Shown here in pieces: positions 1-6,687 of a stretch of 7,319 bases of DNA (positions are counted from its first letter, which is position 1; every line of letters begins with the position of its first letter). The stretch lies in contig JAKAOE010000088.1 in the NCBI GenBank assembly GCA_021823305.1, positions 1-7,319 of the forward strand, given 5' to 3'. The notes beneath the pieces are model-generated. The model had not been told where the DNA came from and searched no databases. It saw nothing but the letters and a program-made list of their open reading frames with translations. Made by a program: the position numbers and the translations under genes. The DNA is from Acidobacteriota bacterium. Lineage in GTDB: Bacteria > Acidobacteriota > Terriglobia > Terriglobales > SCQP01.

Positions 1-448
1 CGGGCACGAACAGCAGCGGCGCCAGGCCGCGCCGCGAAGGCAGCCCCAGCCCGTACACCCGCGCCAGCAGAGCCAGCGCGTAGAGCACGCCGGCCAGCGA
101 TATCGCGTCCCAGACAAAAAACGCCCCGCGAAACGGCAAGGCCCCGAACGGCGCCACCAGCGGCAGCGTCCAAGGCGGATTGCGCATCACCAGCGCCCGC
201 CCCGCGGCGTCCGCCGGCAGGCCCTCCATCCGCGCCACCGCGACCGCGTCGTAGGCGTTGCCGCGTTCCAGAAACAGCCGCCCCGCCGTCCAGTACGCCG
301 CCATGTCGGCGCGCGCCACGCCCCCCTCCGGCCGCAATCCGCTGGGCAAGGTCCGGAGCAGCGCCTGCAGCCCCCACGCCAGAAATGCGGAGCTGCACAG
401 CAGGAGAACGAGCTTGCGCCATCCGGCCACGTTCAGGCAGCCTACCAC
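1..448 (-). CDS. GT87/DUF2029-type polyprenyl-phosphate-sugar glycosyltransferase, N-terminal part (runs off the left edge)
   Basis: About 149 residues are visible and the gene continues past base 1. A hydrophobic segment (about residues 13-31, KLVLLLCSSAFLAWGLQALL) opens the protein. A conserved-looking block follows: Asp48, then AAYWTAGRLFLERGNAYD (50-67), then a proline-aromatic stretch MRNPPWTLPLVAPFGALPF and a further membrane segment. This pattern (membrane anchor, Asp, YxxAgxLxxxGxxxYD, PPxxxLPLxxPF) is typical of GT87 (DUF2029) integral membrane glycosyltransferases. Those use a polyprenyl-phosphate sugar, such as mannose, on the outer face of the membrane; the acceptor here cannot be told. 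I chose the GTG at 448 because GGGGGAA lies 7 bases before it. A second in-frame GTG at 430 has no clear ribosome site. The start lies 28 bases past the stop of the Tat-protein gene, so the two may be co-transcribed. Family call fairly firm; start and substrate uncertain. Confidence 0.7.
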   Translation of the reverse strand, partial: MVGCLNVAGWRKLVLLLCSSAFLAWGLQALLRTLPSGLRPEGGVARADMAAYWTAGRLFLERGNAYDAVAVARMEGLPADAAGRALVMRNPPWTLPLVAPFGALPFRGAFFVWDAISLAGVLYALALLARVYGLGLPSRRGLAPLLFVP

Positions 449-476
449 GCCGCGGTTCCCCCGCCCGCGCCGCCGC

Positions 477-1613
477 CTATCCGCGTCCGCCCGTGCCCTT
501 CGTCTTGCCCTTCGTCTTGCCGGCGTGCGCCTTCTTCGCCGCGCCCATCTTCGGCGCCTGCGCCAGCCCCGGCGCCGTCGCCCCCATCTGCACCAGCGGC
601 GCCACGCGCAGGTTCAGCGTCACGTAGCTGATGTCGGGCGGTGCGCTCTCGGCTAGCGTGTAGATGGACTGCGACTTGGTGTTCGCCGTCTTCGGAATCA
701 GGTAGCCCTGCTCCAGCTTGTAGGCGTCCAGATACGACTGCACCGCCGTGATGTGCGACTGCGGCACGGCGACGTAATCGCCCGTAATCACGTTGAAGCC
801 GCGCATGTTGGCGTCGTGGCGCTGCGCCGCCGCCTGCGTGGTGAGGATGGGCTGCGGCGCTGCCGTCTGGAACAGGAACGTGCTCGAGTTCTCCAGCATC
901 CCCAGCGCCTTGTACACGCCTGCGATCGCCGTCAGGCTGATCGCCGGCAGCGCCAGCGCCGGCGCCAGCGTCCCCGCCGCCCCCACCAGCCGCTGCAGCA
1001 GATGAAAGAACGACGAGCGCTGCTCCGCCATAGATACATTCAGCCCCAGCGACCCCGACCCGCCCGGCAGTAGCACCTGCTTGGTGGACGCCGGGCTCAG
1101 GCTCAAATCCTGCAGCGCCGGCAGCACCCTGGTCTCGCCCACGAACAGGCTGGCGATCGAGGCCCACGCCAGGTAGTCGTCGAAGTGCTCCAGCCGCTGG
1201 TTCTGCGCCAGGTCCACCCGCACCTGCGCCGAGCGCAGGTGCTGCACCCGCGCCCGGTCCGCCTTCGACAGCCGGATGCCGCCCACCGAAAGCTGCAGCG
1301 CCACATCGCCGGGATAGTCCGGCAGCTCGGCGGCCGAAACCTCCTGCGGAAAGCGCAGCGTCTGGTTCCTCGGGTCGTAGTTGAGGAAGTTGCACTGCCG
1401 GTCGCCCACCACCCCGGCGCGCCCGTGCCCGCCGCCGAACAGCTCGCGCGCGCCCCCCGCTCCCGGATGCTCGTCGAAATAGCCGCTCCAGAACGCCGCC
1501 GCGTTGCCCGCCGCGCCGCCCCGCATCGGGCTCTGGCCCTCCGCCAGTGTCTCGGCCAGCGGTGCCGCCAGGCCCGCCGCCATCAGGCTACCGAGGAAAT
1601 CGCGCCGTTCCAT
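477..1613 (-). CDS. Tat-exported protein of unknown function with lysine-rich tail
   Basis: This 378-residue protein is not recognised. Its N terminus, MERRDFLGSLMAAGLAAPLA, carries twin arginines at 3-4 in an RRDFLG context, followed by a short hydrophobic stretch and Ala-rich region. That is a good twin-arginine (Tat) export signal, so the folded protein probably goes to the periplasm or outside. Residues 208-238 form a hydrophobic Ala/Leu-rich segment, more likely a buried helix than a membrane anchor. The rest looks like a mixed globular fold. The C terminus (359-378) is a basic Lys/Gly tail with two KTKG repeats. I chose the ATG at 1613 because it starts the Tat signal and has AGGGGA 5 bases upstream; an in-frame ATG at 1679 lies inside the preceding gene and would bury the signal. 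It lies 52 bases after the M48 protease gene and 28 before the glycosyltransferase. Whether it is a partner or substrate of the protease is speculation. Confidence 0.8.
   Translation of the reverse strand: MERRDFLGSLMAAGLAAPLAETLAEGQSPMRGGAAGNAAAFWSGYFDEHPGAGGARELFGGGHGRAGVVGDRQCNFLNYDPRNQTLRFPQEVSAAELPDYPGDVALQLSVGGIRLSKADRARVQHLRSAQVRVDLAQNQRLEHFDDYLAWASIASLFVGETRVLPALQDLSLSPASTKQVLLPGGSGSLGLNVSMAEQRSSFFHLLQRLVGAAGTLAPALALPAISLTAIAGVYKALGMLENSSTFLFQTAAPQPILTTQAAAQRHDANMRGFNVITGDYVAVPQSHITAVQSYLDAYKLEQGYLIPKTANTKSQSIYTLAESAPPDISYVTLNLRVAPLVQMGATAPGLAQAPKMGAAKKAHAGKTKGKTKGTGGRG
496..519. repeat. Perfect tandem duplication of a 12-base unit
   Basis: The 12-mer cccttcgtcttg occurs at 496-507 and again, unchanged, at 508-519. 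On the minus strand it encodes the two KTKG repeats in the basic tail of the Tat-exported protein. It keeps the reading frame and probably arose by replication slippage. Read directly from the sequence. Confidence 0.9.
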
Positions 1614-1618
1614 CTCCG

Positions 1619-1639
1619 TCCCCTCCCGCGCACAGTATA
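1619..1639 (-). promoter_or_regulatory. Ribosome site and possible -10 box for the Tat-exported protein gene
   Basis: On the minus strand, AGGGGA (1624-1619) sits 5 bases before the ATG at 1613 and supports that start. Upstream, TATACT (1639-1634) matches the sigma-70 -10 consensus at 5 of 6 positions and is an AT patch in a very GC-rich setting. No convincing -35 hexamer lies 15-19 bases further upstream, so a separate promoter is possible but weak. Transcription from it would start near 1627, giving a leader of about 14 bases. Read-through from the M48 gene is the alternative. Confidence 0.35.
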
Positions 1640-1665
1640 ACGATCGGCCTTGCCGGAACCCTGGA

Positions 1666-3492
1666 CTATTCTGCCCCATCGTCCGGCAGCGCCATCACCA
1701 TGAGTTGCCGCAGATGCCCGTCCGGCCCGATCTGCGCCGCCACCCCGGTCCCGCCCAGCACCGCGTAGCCGCCGCCGCCATCCGTTCCGCCCAGCGTTAC
1801 TTCGTCCGGGTCGGGGCCGAGCAGCGGCAGGATGGGGTTCTGGCTGCCGCCCACCGCCAGCTTCAGTCCGCCCTTCGCGGTCAGCGCCGCCGGCTGCAGC
1901 TCCAGCGCCGGCGCATGCGGACCGTACAGCACGATCGCCGCCACGCTCTCGCCGCCCACCAAATCCACCCCTAGCGCCGGATACAGCATCCGCTCCAGCG
2001 GCGTCGCTGGCCCCGCCGCCACCACCGTCGCCGGCCCCAGCGCCTGCGCCGCTTGCCGCAGGTTCTCGCCGATCGCCACCTGCCGCCCGCTCACCGTCAC
2101 CGCTTCCACCCGCCGGTACGCCAGCGGCTGCGGAAACGCCGCCGCCGGCTGCGGCGTCTGGTGCAGCTCGCGGCACAGCCCGGGATACGCCGCGTACGCC
2201 AGTTGCCACCAACCCGAAGAGTGGCTCTCCACGCTGAGATACCGGGTCAGCGCGTCGAGCTGCGCCTGCGGCTTCCGCGCCAGGAGCCAGCGTTGATAGA
2301 GCAGCGGCGCCCGCAGGCCGGGGCAGGCGCCTTGGGCGCAGGCCTGTTCCGCGGCGCCCACCGCCGCGCGCGCCGCCGCTGGCTGTCCCAGCCGCTCCAG
2401 CGCCACCGCGAGGTTGATCGCATCCCGCGCCCGGTCCTCGCCCGTCCCCGCCGCCGCTTCCGCCTGCCGCAGCAGCGCCGGCGCCCGCGCCGTCATCGCA
2501 TCCTCCGGCGCCATGGCGTAGGCCAGTCCCAAATCGCCCAGGATGACCGCCGACTTCGGCGCCAGCGCCTGCGCGTACTGCAGCGCCGCCGCGGCGTGGT
2601 TCCAATCCGCTACGTTCACTCCCCGCAGTTGCGCCGCCAGCGACCCCGCCTCCCGGTAATAGCCGCCGGTCGCCACTTCCCCCAGCCGCAGTTGCGCCAG
2701 ATCCGCCGCCCGCAGCTTGTCGCCGTAGCGCATCAGGTAGGCGTAGCCCAGGTCGCTCCAGGCCTCGTACGCCTTGGGAAACGCCCGCGTCACCGTGGTG
2801 AAGGCCTCGGCCGCCAGCGCATACTGCCGGCTGGCCAGCATCGCCACTCCGTCCTGGAACGCCCCCATGCTCTCCCACAGCGCCTGCTGGCTGCCGATGC
2901 GCTGCAGCCGCGCCGCGCGCTCGCTGATCGAGGGATGGTGCGCCGCCAGCGCCTCGATCGGCGCGTTCCCCGCCACCGCCTGCAGCCGCCGGAACAGGCT
3001 GAACGCCCGCTGGTAGTTGTAGCCCGCCGCCAGCGTCAGTTGCAGCCCCGCCTGGTCGGCGGCGTACTCCTGCGCCTGCACGAAGGCCAGCCCCTGCAAT
3101 CCGCCCACGCCCGCGCCGCTGCAGCGCGTGTGTCCCAGCAGGATGTGGCTGAGCTCATGCCCCAGCACGAACGCCATCCGCGCCTGGCTGTCGCCCACCA
3201 CCCGCTCCAGCAGCCCCGCGCTCAGCGTGATCCTCGGATCGCACCCCGGGGCCTCCGAAAACGCCTGCAGCTTGTTCGTCGGCGTGATGATCAGCCGCGG
3301 CGGCCAACTATGGTACGGTAGGGCCGGATGCAGCGCCGCCGGCATCGCCAGCAGCCGATGCAGCACCGTCTCCGCGCTGGCGTGCAGCGCTGCAACGGAA
3401 CTCGGCGCCGCTGCCGATAGATACGAGCATGGCAGGGCTAGCAACAGCCAACCGCCGAGAATGGCGCATGCGCAGCGCATTGCCCTATTCAT
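1666..3492 (-). CDS. Exported M48-family zinc metalloprotease with TPR-like repeats
   Basis: This 608-residue protein has a Sec-type signal (MNRAMRC, then ILGGWLLLALPCSYLSAAA, with likely cleavage near residue 29). The peptidase region follows, with HELSH at 112-116 (zinc ligands His112 and His116, catalytic Glu113), third ligand Glu142 in EYAAD, and an HHPSISER motif at 185-192, matching the HPxxxxR element of the M48 family. Helical repeats resembling TPRs occur near 220-254, 295-327 and 357-383. A Gly-rich, beta-type C-terminal region (about 453-608) is not recognised. The layout resembles BepA-like periplasmic M48-TPR proteins, which act in outer-membrane protein quality control, but the long C-terminal part differs. 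Start: ATG at 3492 is used; ATG at 3480 also leaves a full signal peptide and cannot be excluded. A TTG at 3516 would overlap the start of the divergent caspase gene. Family call is strong; biological role is inferred. Confidence 0.88.
   Translation of the reverse strand: MNRAMRCACAILGGWLLLALPCSYLSAAAPSSVAALHASAETVLHRLLAMPAALHPALPYHSWPPRLIITPTNKLQAFSEAPGCDPRITLSAGLLERVVGDSQARMAFVLGHELSHILLGHTRCSGAGVGGLQGLAFVQAQEYAADQAGLQLTLAAGYNYQRAFSLFRRLQAVAGNAPIEALAAHHPSISERAARLQRIGSQQALWESMGAFQDGVAMLASRQYALAAEAFTTVTRAFPKAYEAWSDLGYAYLMRYGDKLRAADLAQLRLGEVATGGYYREAGSLAAQLRGVNVADWNHAAAALQYAQALAPKSAVILGDLGLAYAMAPEDAMTARAPALLRQAEAAAGTGEDRARDAINLAVALERLGQPAAARAAVGAAEQACAQGACPGLRAPLLYQRWLLARKPQAQLDALTRYLSVESHSSGWWQLAYAAYPGLCRELHQTPQPAAAFPQPLAYRRVEAVTVSGRQVAIGENLRQAAQALGPATVVAAGPATPLERMLYPALGVDLVGGESVAAIVLYGPHAPALELQPAALTAKGGLKLAVGGSQNPILPLLGPDPDEVTLGGTDGGGGYAVLGGTGVAAQIGPDGHLRQLMVMALPDDGAE
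3464..3480. promoter_or_regulatory. Two overlapping inverted repeats at the divergent gene starts
   Basis: The 10-base perfect palindrome gcgcatgcgc (3464-3473) overlaps a second inverted repeat, atgcgc-a-gcgcat (3468-3480). The pair ends on the alternative ATG (3480) of the M48 gene and lies 36 bases before the caspase ATG. That position would suit an operator for both divergent genes. GC-rich coding DNA also makes such palindromes by chance, so function is only a guess. Confidence 0.25.
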
Positions 3493-3516
3493 ATCTCGAA
3501 TCCGCCGCGCGGGCAA
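3488..3516 (-). promoter_or_regulatory. Possible sigma-70 promoter for the M48 protease gene in the divergent start region
   Basis: On the minus strand, TTGCCC (3516-3511; 4 of 6 matches to TTGACA) and TATGAA (3493-3488; 4 of 6 to TATAAT) are separated by 17 bases. The only AT-rich patch in this area holds the -10 candidate. Transcription would begin near 3481, immediately before the ATG at 3480, implying an almost leaderless message and the shorter protein start. The -35 candidate overlaps the first base of the caspase start codon. No good plus-strand promoter was seen here. Confidence 0.28.
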
Positions 3517-5831
3517 TGGGCCGCTTCAGCGCCGCGGCGGCCCTCCTGGCCTCGCTCGCCGCCGCCACCCCGCCCGCCAAGTACGCCCTGCTCATCGGCA
3601 TCCAGCACTACGCCGCCGCCGCCCGCATCCAGGCGCCTGTCGTCCCCGCCCTCGTCCAGCGCTTCGGCCCCAGCCGCTACGCCGGCCCGGCCTGGGAGAA
3701 TTTGCAGGGCTCGCTCAACGACGTCCATTCCATGGCGGCGATGCTCGAGGGCAAGTTCGGCTTTCCGCCCGCTCACGTCTTCATCCTGCCCGAGCGCCAG
3801 GCCACCCACGCCGGCATCCTCGCCGCCATGCGCCGCGACTTGGTCGCGCTTCCCCGCCCCGGCGACACCGTCGTCTTTTATTACGCCGGCCACGGCTCCC
3901 GCCAATACAACTCGCTCTCGCTCCGCCCCTGGCATCTCGAGCCCACCTTGGTGCCGATTGATGCCAACCGCGACCCCGATGACGTCCGCAACCAGGAGAT
4001 CGCCCGCATCTTCAATGCCGCGGTGAACAAGCGAATCCTCCTTACCGCCATCTTCGATAGCTGCAACTCCGGCTCCATCGCCCGCGGTATCCCCGCCGGC
4101 TCCCCCGGCCTCGTCCGCGACCTCGCCTACGACCCCGTTGACGCCCACTCCGCCCCCGACCGCCTTCCCGACGGCCGCCTCGTCCCCGCCCCCGAAGACC
4201 GCCCCGACGGCGCCGTCATTCTCACCGCCTCGCAGTACAACCAGTCCGCCAGCGAGTGGACCTCGCCCGGCGGCCGCGCGCACGGCGCCTTCACCGCCGC
4301 CCTGCTCCAGACGCTCCGTCTGCTCCCGCCTTCCGCCTCTGCCCAGCAGGTCTTCGATCGCGTCAGCGTTGTGCTCGACGCCATGGCCCTCCCCGTCCCG
4401 CAGCAGCCCTCGCTGGCTGGCGTCGCCGCCCGCCTCCGCCAGCCGCTCTTCGGCGGTGCACCCGCCGCTTCCGCCGCGCCCACCCTCGCCGTCCGCGCCG
4501 TCGCCTCCGCCGCCCGCGATACCGTGCTGCTGGACGGCGGCTTGAATCTCAGCGTCGCGCCAGGCTCCCGTCTCTCCCGCGTGCAGACTTCTGGACCTAA
4601 AGTACAACTTGAAGTTCTGCGTACGCTTGGCGTCGGCGAGTTGGAAGCCAGTGTCCTGCCGCCGTATAGCGTGCGCGACGTCGGCATCGGCGACCTGTTC
4701 CGCGTCACGCGCCTGGTCTTTCCCTCCGCCGAGCTGCTCCTCGTCTGGATTCCCCGCTCTCCGCCGCCCGCCGCCGCCACTGCCGCCCTGGCCGCCACCA
4801 TCGCTGCGCTCGCCGCCCAGGGCCGCCTGCGTCTCGTGGACGACCCGCTCTTCGCCTCGCCCGATCTCACCCTGATGTGGCGTTCCGGCGCCTGGTGCCT
4901 CTTCGATCGCCAGGCCCGCCAATTGGCCGCCTGGCCTTCCCCGCCCTCCGCCGTCGCGCTTGCCGCCGCGCTCGCCCGCCGTAATCAGGTCACGGCGCCC
5001 TCGCTCTACTTCGACCTGCCGCCCGCCCCCGCCGTCGCCGCCGCGCTGCACCGCATCCCAGCCGTCCGCCTTGCCGCCTCGCCCGGCGCGGCGATGTACG
5101 TCCTCGCCGGCCGCGACCGCGGCGGCGCGCCCGAGCTCGCCTGGGCGCGCCCCAATCTCGGCGCTGTCGGCTCCCCCACCTCCGGCGCGCTATGCTCGCC
5201 CACTTCGTCCTTCCCCCCGCGTACCGACTGGCAGCCGGCTGACTCCGCCCACATCGCCAAGCTCCGCGCCCAGGCCGAAGACCTCGCCGCCATGAAGCTC
5301 TGGCTGGATTTCCCCCAGGCCAGCGCCGGCGCCGCCGATGCCTTCCCCTACCGCCTCCAGCTCTACAACCTGCGCACCGGCGCCGCGGCCGGCGCCGCCA
5401 TTTCGCCCCGCGATCAATACGGCCTCCGCCTGCGCGCCGATGGCCCCGTCCCGCCCGATATCGAGCCGCTCTGGGTCTACGTCCTCGGCATCGGCTGCGA
5501 CGGCGGCCGCGCTCTGCTCTATCCCCTGGGGGCGCAGGGCAATCGCCAACCCGCGCTCGGCCCCGGCGAAATCCAGTACCCGCAAACCGTCGTTCTCACC
5601 GGCCCGGCCTCGCCGGTTCCGTTCGAGGCGCCCTACGGCCTTGATACCCTGGTCCTGGTCGCCACCCGCCATCCCCTCGCCGACCTGGACATGTTCACCT
5701 CCGCCGCCGTGCTCAGCCGCGGCGTCGGCCACGATCCGCTCGACCAGCTCGAGCACCCCGCCCACGGCCGCCGCATCCTGCCCAACGACTACGTCGTCCA
5801 GTACGTCCGTGTCCGCACCGGCGGAAATTAG
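3516..5831 (+). CDS. Exported caspase-like cysteine peptidase (C14/metacaspase type) with DUF4384-like C-terminal domain
   Basis: This 771-residue protein starts with a short export signal (MGRFSAAAALLASLAAATPPA). The caspase-like domain runs from about 22 to 311. It has the first strand KYALLIGIQHY (22-32), SLNDVHSMAAML (66-77), catalytic His126 in FYYAGHGS, and catalytic Cys183 in FDSCNSGS, close to the metacaspase DSCHSG. A late HGAFTAALLQTL segment (256-267) also fits the family. A beta-rich region (about 330-410) ends in GDLFRVT, and the C-terminal part (about 610-760) resembles DUF4384: a YRLQLYNL strand, LWVYVLGIGCDGG, LLYP, a conserved Asn, a late YP, and a TLVLVATRHPL end. Both catalytic residues are present, so it is probably active, cleaving after basic residues if it behaves like metacaspases. 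The ATG at 3516 is preferred because the signal peptide starts there; upstream in-frame ATGs at 3429 and 3468 would lie inside the divergent protease gene. The ribosome site is weak. Confidence 0.88.
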   Translation: MGRFSAAAALLASLAAATPPAKYALLIGIQHYAAAARIQAPVVPALVQRFGPSRYAGPAWENLQGSLNDVHSMAAMLEGKFGFPPAHVFILPERQATHAGILAAMRRDLVALPRPGDTVVFYYAGHGSRQYNSLSLRPWHLEPTLVPIDANRDPDDVRNQEIARIFNAAVNKRILLTAIFDSCNSGSIARGIPAGSPGLVRDLAYDPVDAHSAPDRLPDGRLVPAPEDRPDGAVILTASQYNQSASEWTSPGGRAHGAFTAALLQTLRLLPPSASAQQVFDRVSVVLDAMALPVPQQPSLAGVAARLRQPLFGGAPAASAAPTLAVRAVASAARDTVLLDGGLNLSVAPGSRLSRVQTSGPKVQLEVLRTLGVGELEASVLPPYSVRDVGIGDLFRVTRLVFPSAELLLVWIPRSPPPAAATAALAATIAALAAQGRLRLVDDPLFASPDLTLMWRSGAWCLFDRQARQLAAWPSPPSAVALAAALARRNQVTAPSLYFDLPPAPAVAAALHRIPAVRLAASPGAAMYVLAGRDRGGAPELAWARPNLGAVGSPTSGALCSPTSSFPPRTDWQPADSAHIAKLRAQAEDLAAMKLWLDFPQASAGAADAFPYRLQLYNLRTGAAAGAAISPRDQYGLRLRADGPVPPDIEPLWVYVLGIGCDGGRALLYPLGAQGNRQPALGPGEIQYPQTVVLTGPASPVPFEAPYGLDTLVLVATRHPLADLDMFTSAAVLSRGVGHDPLDQLEHPAHGRRILPNDYVVQYVRVRTGGN

Positions 5832-6670
5832 CGCTTTCGCGTCGCCGGCCGCATCGCCTCCCGCAGCGCCGCCAGGTCCTTCGCTTGCGCGTCCGGCGCA
5901 TCCACCGGCGTCTCGATGAGGAACGTCTTGCCGCCCAGCCGGCGGTCGCGCAGCAACCGCCGGAACGTCGCCATCCCGAGTTGTCCTTTGCCGATATGCT
6001 CGTGCCGGTCGTGATGGCTGCCGCGTGCGGTCTTGGCGTCGTTGGCGTGAAACACCGGCACGCGCTCCAGCCCCACCGTCGCCTCCAGTTCGCGTATCGC
6101 CGCCGCGTAGCCGCGCGCCGTCGCCAGGTCGTAGCCCGCCGCCCAGGCGTGGCAGGTGTCGATGCACGCGCCCACCGGCAGCCCCTCCAGCGCCTCCAGC
6201 ATCGCCGCCACCTTGCCGAAGTCCCCGCCCAGGTGGCTGCCGCCGCCGGCCATGTTCTCGATCAGCAGCCGCAGTCCGTTCCAGGCAAAGCCCTCGCTCG
6301 CCGCCCGAATGCCCTCCACCGCCCGCTCCATCTCCCCGCTCCCGGGATGCAGCACCAGGTACTGCGCCCCGATCGCCGCCGCCCGTTCCAACTCGCCCCG
6401 GAACGCCTGCCGCGACATCGCCTCGAACTTCCGGTTTGCGCTCGCCAGATTGATCAGGTAATTGGCGTGCACCACCAGCGGCGCCAGCTTTGCCTCCGGC
6501 ATCCGCCGCCGCCACTCCGCCGCCGCTTTCGCCTCCACCGGCCGCGCCCGCCACTGCCGCGGGCTGGCGGTGAAAATCTGCAGCGCCTGGCACCCGATCG
6601 CCCCGGCCCGCTCCGCCGCCTTCCCCGCCCCGCCCACCGAGGAGATATGCGCCCCCAGCCGAATTGCCAT
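5828..6670 (-). CDS. nfo: Deoxyribonuclease IV (endonuclease IV, AP endonuclease)
   Basis: This 280-residue enzyme cuts DNA 5' of abasic sites and clears blocked 3' ends during base-excision repair in the cytoplasm. The start MAIRLGAHISSVGG is typical. All nine metal ligands expected from Escherichia coli Nfo are present: His68 (HANYLINLA), His108 (LHPG), Glu138 (IENMAG), Asp171 and His174 (DTCHAWAAGYD), His208 (FHANDAK), Asp221 and His223 (DRHEHIGKG) and Glu253 (IETP). Length matches the family. ATG at 6670 is chosen because GAGGGA (6682-6677) lies 6 bases upstream; an in-frame TTG at 6691 would overlap the preceding gene. It follows the DNA-methyltransferase gene after 17 bases and is probably co-transcribed with it. 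Its TAA overlaps the caspase TAG by two bases, tail to tail. Confidence 0.96.
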   Translation of the reverse strand: MAIRLGAHISSVGGAGKAAERAGAIGCQALQIFTASPRQWRARPVEAKAAAEWRRRMPEAKLAPLVVHANYLINLASANRKFEAMSRQAFRGELERAAAIGAQYLVLHPGSGEMERAVEGIRAASEGFAWNGLRLLIENMAGGGSHLGGDFGKVAAMLEALEGLPVGACIDTCHAWAAGYDLATARGYAAAIRELEATVGLERVPVFHANDAKTARGSHHDRHEHIGKGQLGMATFRRLLRDRRLGGKTFLIETPVDAPDAQAKDLAALREAMRPATRKR

Positions 6671-6676
6671 GCGCGG

Positions 6677-6682
6677 TCCCTC
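6677..6682 (-). promoter_or_regulatory. Ribosome binding site that fixes the nfo start
   Basis: On the minus strand, GAGGGA at 6682-6677 is followed by a 6-base spacer and the ATG at 6670. It supports that start over the upstream in-frame TTG at 6691. The site lies in the 17-base gap after the methyltransferase stop (6690-6688). Confidence 0.7.
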
Positions 6683-6687
6683 GGGCC

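Noticed and set aside
442..1395. Minus-strand frame overlapping the Tat-exported protein
   Set aside because: It lacks a signal or motif and is Gly/Ala-rich; the other frame has the Tat signal, a ribosome site and balanced composition.
2053..3321. Long plus-strand open frame (422 codons) opposite the M48 gene
   Set aside because: The translation is Arg/Gln/Pro-rich without any domain pattern, and the minus strand encodes HELSH and the other M48 motifs.
3420..3436. Lipoprotein signal (Cys22) in the M48 protein
   Set aside because: The residues before the Cys are LALP, and proline just before the Cys does not fit a lipobox. A normal Sec signal cleaved after the Ala run is simpler.
3505..3512. 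8-base palindrome ccgcgcgg between the divergent starts
   Set aside because: It is made only of G and C in a GC-rich genome, so it is expected often by chance.
3489..5051. Long minus-strand open frame (520 codons) opposite the caspase gene
   Set aside because: It is a Gly/Ala/Glu-rich shadow of a very GC-rich gene with no recognisable motif, while the plus strand carries clear catalytic motifs.
3516..5831. Caspase gene as part of a known abortive-infection system (gasdermin, CRISPR-guided or NLR-type)
   Set aside because: No gasdermin, CRISPR, sensor or reverse transcriptase gene is visible nearby, and the export signal argues against a cytoplasmic effector.
5190..6593. Minus-strand open frame crossing nfo and the caspase gene
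   Set aside because: It is out of frame with both real genes and has low-complexity Gly/Ala composition.
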